A stretch of 64,000 nucleotides of DNA from Actinacidiphila guanduensis (GTDB lineage: Bacteria > Actinomycetota > Actinomycetes > Streptomycetales > Streptomycetaceae): the NCBI RefSeq assembly GCF_900103985.1, contig NZ_FNIE01000027.1, positions 1 to 64,000 on the forward strand. Direction: 5' to 3'. Made by a program: the position numbers and the translations under genes. Of the stretch, positions 26,401-33,412 are shown in pieces; position 1 is the first letter of the stretch; the number at the start of each line of letters is the position of its first letter. Below the pieces are notes generated by a model. That model did no database searches and was not told the origin of the DNA. It was given only the letters and a program-made list of their open reading frames with translations.

Positions 26401-29400
26401 GGGCAGCGAGTCCTGGATGGTTCGGCTCGCCCTGGTCGGAAGGCTGTCGCCAGAAGAATGCGGGAGCGTCCGGGGATCATACACAATACGTACGTTGATG
26501 TCCGTGTCGGACCTGTCGCGCAGACTGGTCAATTCCTGAACAACACGTGGGACGTCGCGACGCCAGTCGGTGCTGTCCATTTGTATGGCACGGGTCCGCA
26601 CCAGATACTGCGGGTTATCGTCTTCTCGCGAGGCAGCGGGATCCGGCGTCAAGGCGGGTTTCACAGTCTCTTCGTCGGCCCGACGTCCAGGACGTGCGCG
26701 GGGGCCTGCCACCTTGTTCCGGCCGCTGTCCGACCGGGGATCACGCGCGGGTCGTGACGCCGCCCGCCTGGCAGAAGCAGCCTCTGCCCCGCTGGCTTGC
26801 CCGCTCGGGCGGCCCTGCGGCACCGGGGAATCGCGCTCGTCGGTCGTCAGCTGTTCGGGCACGCGCTGCTCCACCCGCCGCGGGGGGCTGGCGTAAGGGG
26901 TGAAGACGTCAGCGATCTGACGCAGATGGTCATCGGTGAGTACGAGGGGGTGCTCCAGACTTTCCGGGGTGAAAGCGCCCATGAGGCTGGCGGTGCCGGG
27001 GTCTGTGTGCGGGTCGGGTCTGCCGCCGGGGACGAGCAGCACCCGAGGATTGACGTGGTCGTCTCGAACGCCGAGGCCGTGGATGAGCTCGTGCACGTGC
27101 GCCTCGGAACGGGCATTGGCGTACCAGACGTTCTGCACCATGTCGCGCCTCTCAGGGACGCCCGGCCTGAGGGTAACCGTGCCGCCGGCGGAGGCTGTGG
27201 CGGGTTCGTCGACGAACTCGACCTGCACGTGGAGTACCGGACCGTCGTCTACCCTGAAGCCCGGCAGAGGCAGGCGGTACCCCGGACGATTGATCAGCGC
27301 GTCCACCGTCCGACGCATGCCTTCCTTGAACGCGTCCACTTCAGAGCCCGTCGTCCCGTCGGGGACGAGGTGAATCCGGCGGTTGAGGTACAGGTGACCT
27401 GCCGGATCCGTGTCACTGCTTTGCCAATGCCACGCGTAGCCGACCTGGATGCGCTCACCCGAACCGGGCTGGCGCCTCATCGAGGGCGCTGCGTCCGTAC
27501 GCGGCTCCAGACGGTAGGCCTCGCGTGATGGATCGTCACCGCCGCCGTAGGGCAGCCAACGATCGGCCTCCACCTCACCCGACGACAGGTGAACCGGAGG
27601 ACTGCTGGGGTCGGCGGACGGCGGACGCAATGACAGGCCACGAGTCGGTGCCGCTTGCTCGGCCGACGGGCTCACATCGTGGGTAACGGCCGGCGCGTCG
27701 TCGAACCCCTCGTCCGCGTCCTCTTGGGCCCGCTCCTCAGCTCCTGACTGATGGTCTCCGGGCTCCCAGCGCACGGCGCCCGCAGCTGCATCCCATACCC
27801 CTGTCCGCTGATGCTGAGCGTCGTAGACGCTGACCACCACAGCAGGTGGGAGGGCCCCGGTGAAGGCAACTTCGGATTCATGCCAGGACCACTCACCCGC
27901 CGGCTCGATTTGTTCAAGACTCGCGTTGACGTCCACGCCAGTCCGCCCGCTGCCCACTGGATTACGCGCCGGCCTGACCTCATAGCGATATCGAGCACCG
28001 TTGAACCACAGATCTGCATCATACGTAGTAGAAACGTACCGCCCGCTACCTTTGCTCACCTTCCTCGCGTATTCGTACAGTGTCGTCAGCCTGCCATTGC
28101 CGCCCGGCAACAGGCCACCCGAAAAAATGACCGCCGGATCCGCACTGCTGAAATGCCAGAGGACGTCGTCGGGCTTGCTTTCACGTATGCCGCCGTCCGC
28201 GATGTCGTCCGGATGGACAAGCGAGTAGTCGACGGCAGGAGGATCGTCAGCTCGGTAGAGATCACTCCCGTGGCCGGCCCCGGGTACGTTCTCGCCCGAC
28301 GGCGGCCGCTCCACCACCGAGACACTCCGAACGGTGACGGGCCGTTCCTGTTCTTCCGTGACGTCGGTGGCCGATGGTTCCGTCCGTTCGACACGAGCGG
28401 GCTGACCCGCTGACAGTGCCGGGGTTACTTCGTCGGAAGACGGAGAGGACAGAGATGACTGAACGCGGTCCGGCGACGCCGAATCGGCGGCTCCCTGATC
28501 ACGGGAAGCAGAGGAGTTGGAAGCCAGGACATCGGCCACGTGGCGGGCGACGTCATTTCGCGCGAGGACGTGGTCATCTGCGGTGCTGTGGGATTCCTCG
28601 GCGCTCCTGGGGGCGAAACGGCCTCCTCGGTCGGCCTCGTGGTCGAGCCAAGCGGCAGTACGGAGATCCTCGGGGCCGAATCGCTCGTGGAAGGAGGTGA
28701 ACCAGTCCTCACGGGTGCTGTCGCCAATGCGCGTGGCATCGTCCTCGGAGAGTTCCTCGCGGGCTGCGGCCTCGTGGAAGAGCTCGGCCCAACGGCTGAC
28801 GCCGCTGGTGGCGTGGGCCTCGAAGGCGAGGTGTCGGGCAAGGTCGGCGTCAGCGGCATCCGACGTCTCGTGCTGCCACTGCTCGGTCGCCTGGTCAAGA
28901 CCCTCGGAGCCGCCCCCGCTCTCCCCTCCTGCCGAGTCGGCGAAGATGTCGTCGAACCGGGCGGCGATGCGGTCGTGATGGCCGGTGACGAATCTGTCCA
29001 CTGCGTCTGCCGGCAGGCCCGGGGCGTGTTCGGCAGCGTATCGGCGGGCGGCATCGGCTGCCCTGTCCAGAACGACCGTGCGTGCGACACTCATTGCGAT
29101 CCGGTGGCGAACCGCCTCTTCGGACAGCACCTGGGCGGTTGCCTGTTCGGCGCCCTCCGATGTACCGCCGTCCCGTGACCACGCGTCAAGGCGACGGTGT
29201 GCTTCATCTCCCAGTGCACGAGCGGCCTCCCGCTGGGCAGCGAGGCCGGCATCGCGCCCAGGCAGCCCGAACTCCTCACCGAACCGGTCGCCAAGCCCGC
29301 CGAGCGCCTCCCGCCAGCCGCCCTCAGCCTGTGCATGTACGGCGTCCACAGCCTGACGGGCGGCACCCTCTTTGGCCAGTTGCAACGGAACCGCTCGGCG

Positions 29401-32400
29401 CAAAGCCTCCAACCGCAACGCACGGCGCTCCTCCCAGGAGCCGGTGCCCTCCGGGTGAACACCAGCCGCAGAGGAATCCGCGAAGTCCGCGGATCGATCT
29501 GCCGAGCCATCGGAGTCGGGCGCTGATCGGACTGCTGGATCTGCGGCCTCGTGTGGCGCACGCCCCGCATCGACAGGAACACTGCTCGTGGCAGGCCGGT
29601 GGGTGCCGGACAGGTCGCCGAAGACCGCTTCGTGGTCGCGGGCGAACTCCCTTTCCCACTGAGCCCTCAGCCGCTCCCGCCCGCCAGGGGAAAGAACGCC
29701 TTCGGCGCCTGCCGGATCGACTGCGGCCTGTGCCGACAGGCTCACCGCGGACTCGGTGGCCACGGCATGCTCCCCGGCAGGCGCAGCCACATGGTCGAAG
29801 ACGACCATGGCCTCGGCACGGCGGATCTCGGCATGCGCAGCACGATCGAAGAGACGGCCCAGTTCGGGAAGAGCCCGGTCCATCGCCGTGTCGGCAACCC
29901 GCTGCAACACCTCGGCGCTGGGTACCGGCTGCGAACGGTCGAACCGCTCCCCCAACGCACGCACCCTCCGCGCGAACTCATCCCACGAAGCCTGATACGT
30001 CCGCCCCGATAGCTCGGGATCTGCTGCCACAACCTCGTGCGATGCCCGCTCTCCCACCCCATGCGGTGCAGGCGACCCACCGGGTTTGCCCCAAGACGCG
30101 AACAGATCGTCGAACTGCTCGCGCACATGCTGCAGACTCACCTCGACAGCTGCCCGCACCTCGAAATCACGGCTCATCTCCGCAACCGTCGGCCTGACCG
30201 TACCCCCGGAGCTACCGAAGGCACGGTGCGCATCGGCAGCCTGCGCACGCACCTGCGCGCGCACTTCCTCCGACAGATCGCCGCGCCCAGCGGACCAATC
30301 ACGGAAGGCGTCGCCGAACTCCCGTCTGCCGGTGAAGTTCTCCGCGGCATCGGCCAACATGTCGTCCCGCCGGCCGGCCGCTTCCTGCTGAACACGGTGC
30401 CATCCCTCGTTCCCGCCCCTTCCATCACGCGCCGCCCACCCGGGGGACGGTACGAACGCCTGTTCCACGCTCCCCAACGCGAACTCGTTCCCGCGTGGCT
30501 CGCCACCCGCAGTACCTTCCCCCACGTGCTGCGCAACGGCATCGTGCCGCCCGGAACTCCCGCCAGAAGTCCGCACCCCGGCGGGCACAGCCGGGCCGCT
30601 ACCGGGCAATGCGTCCGCGTCAGTCTGCGCGTCGACCGTGCGTACTCGCCCGCTCTCCGTCTCGGGCCGTTGTTCCCTGGACGGCACAGGCTCTCCGCGT
30701 CCGGCAGCGCCACGGACACCGTCATCCCCCGCCACGGTCAATGGCCTGCCGGCCGACGGCAGGACACTCTCATCCGCCTCGGCAGCCCGCCTGCTGCCCG
30801 GATCTCCCTCAAACCCTCTCGAAGTCCCTGCATCGGCGGACGCCCCGGCAGGCACACCCCCTTCAGTCCGCGGCACAGCGCCCGGACCCGAACCTGCGGA
30901 TTCTCCCGAATTCTCCGGCACCGCCGCCGTCCGGGCACCAGAGATCTCCTCGGCGTCCGGTCGTCGGCCAAGAAGAGAACCCAGCGACGGCACCGTCACA
31001 TCGATCTTGCCGCCCAAACGCTCTGAGAGAGCATCCAACCCCGCTCGCCCCAGATGGCCCGCGACGCCCATTCCAGCGCCACCCATAAACGAATCGAACC
31101 CCGTCTCAAACTTATGATTCGGGCCGAAGATCAAATTGTAGAACCCGGTGGTCAGCGTCATATTCGCACCGCCGGACACTGCAGTCGTCAATACCGCCGC
31201 GGCCTGCTCACCCCAATCGATCCCTGCCGACTTGGCCATCTGTGTGACCACCCGATCCGGCAACCCGTGCGACAACGCACGCACCGCTTCCTCACCCCCC
31301 AATTCCGCAGCAAAGGGACGAAGGACCGCCGACAATTCACCCTTCAACTCATCGAATCCCTTACGTCCCCAGCCCTCTGCGAACACCTTGCCGAAATCCC
31401 TGCCCACCCTTCGCGCCACATCATCACCCAACACCGGTCCCAGATGCCGCGCAAAATCCTCACCCACTGACGTTTCCACCGCATGCACCGAACCCATCAG
31501 CCCACTGCCCAACCGCACCCGCGGATCCGGCACCTCATCGTCCTCACGCACCGACTTGCCGAGACCCTCCTCCCTCAACTCCCCCTTCCCCCCACCCCCG
31601 TCCACCAACGTCCCCTCCTCCGACACCACCCTCACGTCGTCCCGCACACCCTCCTTCAGGGCCCCACCACCAGGAATCTCCTCACGAGCAACCACCTCCG
31701 GCTCCCGCACCGCAGCCTCGGCCTCCGACCCCGCCGTCTCCCCGACATCGTGTCCGAACCCATTGGTCAGCCCACGCGTGTCGCCGAGCGACTTACCCAG
31801 ATCCCGACCCAGATCCCGACCCACATCCCCACCCGAACCACCCAGATCCCGACCCAGATCCCGACCCAGATCCCGACCCAGATCCCGACCCAGATCCCGA
31901 CCCAGATCCCGACCCATAACCCTACCCAACCACGCGCCGAACTTACTGCCCAACGGACCCAGCACACCCCCCACCACAGCACTGATCGCCCCGAACTCGA
32001 TCGCCTGCAACGTACTCCCGAAATTGAACTTCTTCCCGTCCCTGGCATGCTGAATCCCCTGAATCAAGAGATCCATCGCCACACCCGTCATCACACCCAG
32101 CACCACGTGCCGCGCCAAAGACTTAAGAAACTGCTCGATGATCAGCCGCAGGGTGATCCGTGCCACCGCCTCCGCAGCCGCAGCCTCAGCCGGAGCAGCC
32201 CAATTGAAGAACGCCGTCGCCGCGTAATACGCCAACTCCGCCACCAATTGCACCAACGTACCGATGATCATCCACTTCATGTACTCCAGCTGATCACCGG
32301 TATCCCGCGCAAACTTCGCAAGCTCTTGCGCCCCCTCCTTCGCTACCCCCAAATAATTCTTCCCCGTAACAAAATCCGCCATCCCCGCCAAAAAAGCATC

Positions 32401-32598
32401 CGCCGCCTCACCCTGAAAATCATCCTTGATCGCCCGGGTCAACGACGTGACCAAATCCGCCAACTGGTCAAAATCGTCCGCCGACGCCTGGTACAGATCC
32501 GACACATGTCGCAGCACATCCTCATTCCCCTGCGGCCACTCCATACCAGTCAACACCTTGAAGAGACCGGCAAGCCCAGAAGGAAGCTCAATCGCCAC
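23461..32598 (-). CDS. Giant ESX-associated polymorphic-toxin-like protein
   Basis: 3045 residues from GTG 32598. Residues about 1-100 form an ESX/WXG100-like helical domain of the CpnT N-terminal kind (MEWPQGNEDVLRHVSDLYQA), followed by hydrophobic helices (about 105-200) and a DLGR repeat (about 227-268). A long Ala/Glu/Arg-rich stalk follows. At about 1450-1620 lies a segment resembling pierisin/scabin-type ADP-ribosyltransferases (VLWHFSSADPAVIFSGGLLP, GRYVSTTYDADLW, HESEVAFTGALPP); the usual Arg is not obvious. At about 1690-1910 a metalloprotease-like domain carries HVHELIHGLGVRDDH. The last 650 residues are helical, end in an unassigned domain and are encoded by markedly lower-GC DNA. 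It is probably exported by the adjacent type VII system and modular like other polymorphic toxins. Targets are unknown. Confidence 0.85.
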   Translation of the reverse strand: MAIELPSGLAGLFKVLTGMEWPQGNEDVLRHVSDLYQASADDFDQLADLVTSLTRAIKDDFQGEAADAFLAGMADFVTGKNYLGVAKEGAQELAKFARDTGDQLEYMKWMIIGTLVQLVAELAYYAATAFFNWAAPAEAAAAEAVARITLRLIIEQFLKSLARHVVLGVMTGVAMDLLIQGIQHARDGKKFNFGSTLQAIEFGAISAVVGGVLGPLGSKFGAWLGRVMGRDLGRDLGRDLGRDLGRDLGRDLGGSGGDVGRDLGRDLGKSLGDTRGLTNGFGHDVGETAGSEAEAAVREPEVVAREEIPGGGALKEGVRDDVRVVSEEGTLVDGGGGKGELREEGLGKSVREDDEVPDPRVRLGSGLMGSVHAVETSVGEDFARHLGPVLGDDVARRVGRDFGKVFAEGWGRKGFDELKGELSAVLRPFAAELGGEEAVRALSHGLPDRVVTQMAKSAGIDWGEQAAAVLTTAVSGGANMTLTTGFYNLIFGPNHKFETGFDSFMGGAGMGVAGHLGRAGLDALSERLGGKIDVTVPSLGSLLGRRPDAEEISGARTAAVPENSGESAGSGPGAVPRTEGGVPAGASADAGTSRGFEGDPGSRRAAEADESVLPSAGRPLTVAGDDGVRGAAGRGEPVPSREQRPETESGRVRTVDAQTDADALPGSGPAVPAGVRTSGGSSGRHDAVAQHVGEGTAGGEPRGNEFALGSVEQAFVPSPGWAARDGRGGNEGWHRVQQEAAGRRDDMLADAAENFTGRREFGDAFRDWSAGRGDLSEEVRAQVRAQAADAHRAFGSSGGTVRPTVAEMSRDFEVRAAVEVSLQHVREQFDDLFASWGKPGGSPAPHGVGERASHEVVAADPELSGRTYQASWDEFARRVRALGERFDRSQPVPSAEVLQRVADTAMDRALPELGRLFDRAAHAEIRRAEAMVVFDHVAAPAGEHAVATESAVSLSAQAAVDPAGAEGVLSPGGRERLRAQWEREFARDHEAVFGDLSGTHRPATSSVPVDAGRAPHEAADPAVRSAPDSDGSADRSADFADSSAAGVHPEGTGSWEERRALRLEALRRAVPLQLAKEGAARQAVDAVHAQAEGGWREALGGLGDRFGEEFGLPGRDAGLAAQREAARALGDEAHRRLDAWSRDGGTSEGAEQATAQVLSEEAVRHRIAMSVARTVVLDRAADAARRYAAEHAPGLPADAVDRFVTGHHDRIAARFDDIFADSAGGESGGGSEGLDQATEQWQHETSDAADADLARHLAFEAHATSGVSRWAELFHEAAAREELSEDDATRIGDSTREDWFTSFHERFGPEDLRTAAWLDHEADRGGRFAPRSAEESHSTADDHVLARNDVARHVADVLASNSSASRDQGAADSASPDRVQSSLSSPSSDEVTPALSAGQPARVERTEPSATDVTEEQERPVTVRSVSVVERPPSGENVPGAGHGSDLYRADDPPAVDYSLVHPDDIADGGIRESKPDDVLWHFSSADPAVIFSGGLLPGGNGRLTTLYEYARKVSKGSGRYVSTTYDADLWFNGARYRYEVRPARNPVGSGRTGVDVNASLEQIEPAGEWSWHESEVAFTGALPPAVVVSVYDAQHQRTGVWDAAAGAVRWEPGDHQSGAEERAQEDADEGFDDAPAVTHDVSPSAEQAAPTRGLSLRPPSADPSSPPVHLSSGEVEADRWLPYGGGDDPSREAYRLEPRTDAAPSMRRQPGSGERIQVGYAWHWQSSDTDPAGHLYLNRRIHLVPDGTTGSEVDAFKEGMRRTVDALINRPGYRLPLPGFRVDDGPVLHVQVEFVDEPATASAGGTVTLRPGVPERRDMVQNVWYANARSEAHVHELIHGLGVRDDHVNPRVLLVPGGRPDPHTDPGTASLMGAFTPESLEHPLVLTDDHLRQIADVFTPYASPPRRVEQRVPEQLTTDERDSPVPQGRPSGQASGAEAASARRAASRPARDPRSDSGRNKVAGPRARPGRRADEETVKPALTPDPAASREDDNPQYLVRTRAIQMDSTDWRRDVPRVVQELTSLRDRSDTDINVRIVYDPRTLPHSSGDSLPTRASRTIQDSLPERYSGTGIHWADPRPMTPEEQRRLGVADADMQVAAEFGQRNPDYILHIRPDPEAAALRRSRRQGITPDKFKDMLSRADADIADPLGEDSEVAAADSVQTDPSTTLPSPGRPADGPPGGHPGAGRGSGVLGGKDADGGPSEAGRGVEDLHATGRLRRSAPNGPRPRRPTGVTRDAETAAVPAGAGRRRPGGPRSQAGDRTGLQTVFEVPDAAEDRQSTEIAEDVHEIRNSDDHLSDAQRILIDPDPSTTTAADETAHPNSYHDTSADRSAAAERGQDDPQSRESINGGMNVDESRERRREKASDTPFSRARDAVTAVMDEWDVDGALTRPQRINRIAWSVASHSAFSRPERPWESSYWLSQTKDANDRLQSMDAGDRDFHVSRATDAVAATTVHNDLRRIFPELPRDQQDALNTMIHLVADVMSTSDEAQGFHLAVDLARYFRVPGDGLYRELHSSEGDRTASLRAESESDHASSRPDTGPDLSDLIARVMAGADDVTPPTTVDMPYPGRQDPATVLEWLANIPGSRRSEALQAMTQDDPEHPLFEEWQKFERDAPADAQQLLFLVRREIPEELGTMDGVIKLAYSGLSEKERTRSLEDQKKLVENTVLAGRKYAGPMGGNPGAEAQATFHRARESLRNRVREFPFLRQDEQFRLALNDVLVNMEEFVNLRRVKVNEYAIDKMLDRIDVFRGMEVSYRWYARNPFDGTNAWWSRLGTEAGRAVRHGHIWSKLNTWHTEKDSIIHDGTYLEGTIGGYLFNGLSLAAGRPNPALWHLWEKLSSRYVGNLRGTVRADILSGINDKSVLTTLEWPIIRRNIESGLVREVVFHVWEWNGERFFEREIIPAHRQNTVDSIRRMPSDDESKNTQALLNSHEAMMTEINRLMAQGIEKILVNHVERQSMDNLRAKDVVHRHRAQLHSERGSIYLPPFEGIPSSSATGTPGTPWGINSGGVVVASPEGIQQGRERGQSINPAWGTYRPF
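31795..31916. repeat. 12-bp tandem repeat encoding DLGR units
   Basis: About ten units of a 12-bp motif (GACCCAGATCCC on the plus strand) with one diverged interruption. It encodes Gly-Arg-Asp-Leu repeats just after the membrane segments of the giant protein. Unit number is a likely length polymorphism. Confidence 0.92.
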
Positions 32599-32642
32599 GA
32601 CAAACCACCCCTACAGCACTACGACGCGAACGAACGAACGAA

Positions 32643-32951
32643 CTACCATTGCGACGCGACCGTAGCCGCCTCATCCTCGGTCTTGGAAAACTGATCAGAT
32701 GCATTCTTGCCACTGTCCGCAGTGTTGGCAAAGAACTCACGGACGCGATCGACCAAGTCGCTGAGATTCTGCGTCGCGTCGTCTACCTGCTTGTGGTAGG
32801 CTTTCGCATACTCGTCACTCTCACCGCCGCCCTTTTTGTTCTGATCATTGATTTCCTCGATCTTCGACTGCAGATCTCCTGTCACGTTGGCGATGTCGTC
32901 GAACTGCGTGAACCGCTTCTTGAGATTGTCATCGACCACCAGGTCAGCCAT
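32643..32951 (-). CDS. Small helical ESX-associated protein (EspC/WXG100-like)
   Basis: A 102-residue acidic, all-helical protein; the ATG at 32951 has GAGGAG upstream and overlaps the stop of the YbaB-like gene by 8 bp. No WxG motif is seen, but size, helical content (FTQFDDIANVTGDLQSKIEEI; VRE-FFANTADSGKNASDQF) and place between the YbaB-like and giant toxin genes fit the small partner proteins of type VII loci. It could serve as a chaperone or co-secreted partner for the giant protein. A CGAA tetranucleotide repeat (32627-32642) lies between its stop and the next ribosome-binding site. Confidence 0.72.
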   Translation of the reverse strand: MADLVVDDNLKKRFTQFDDIANVTGDLQSKIEEINDQNKKGGGESDEYAKAYHKQVDDATQNLSDLVDRVREFFANTADSGKNASDQFSKTEDEAATVASQW

Positions 32952-33375
32952 CGATCCACTCCTCTTCGTCGTCGGTATCGGTTCCTGCCTGCGGAGCAAG
33001 CAATTCGCGCAACGGGCCGACCATCCGGTCGAGATCCGAGCCCCCGGTCAATACCGACCGGAGCGCTGAACCGCCATTTTCCAGCGGAGAAAACAGCCCG
33101 CGAATCTTCTCCGACAGTTCTTTGCGCGCAGAATTGATGGTCTCCACCAGCACGGCCGACAGCTGAGCCGGGGCCATAGCCGCGTAGTCGGTGGAGTGGA
33201 ACTGTATGTCCTTGAGTTCGCCTTGCCCCGTCACCGTCACCGTCAGAATGCGGTCCTTAGACCGGACAGACATCGTCGCGGCAATCGCTTCAGTCCGGGC
33301 CGCATCAAGTTTCTCCGCGTATCCACGCATCTCAGTCATGACCTCAGCCAGGCCGTCAGGATTCCCCGATGTCAT
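32944..33375 (-). CDS. YbaB/EbfC-like protein of the type VII locus
   Basis: A 143-residue protein with the YbaB/EbfC fold pattern: an N-terminal helix (GLAEVMTEMRGYAEKLDAA), a central sheet (VRSKDRILTVTVTGQGELKDI) and a C-terminal helix (LSAVLVETINSARKELSEKI). YbaB proteins bind DNA or act as scaffolds; copies inside actinobacterial ESX loci are common and of unknown use. The acidic tail DTDDEEEWIDG is unusual. Its stop overlaps the following small gene, which shows translational coupling. Confidence 0.82.
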   Translation of the reverse strand: MTSGNPDGLAEVMTEMRGYAEKLDAARTEAIAATMSVRSKDRILTVTVTGQGELKDIQFHSTDYAAMAPAQLSAVLVETINSARKELSEKIRGLFSPLENGGSALRSVLTGGSDLDRMVGPLRELLAPQAGTDTDDEEEWIDG

Positions 33376-33412
33376 TTCCGGATACGCCTCTCTGCCGACA
33401 GTACGTCCACGT

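Noticed and set aside
31795..31916. Regular 12-bp repeats that could be taken for a CRISPR or satellite array
   Set aside because: There are no unique spacers, the unit is a multiple of three and it encodes a DLGR repeat inside a long gene.
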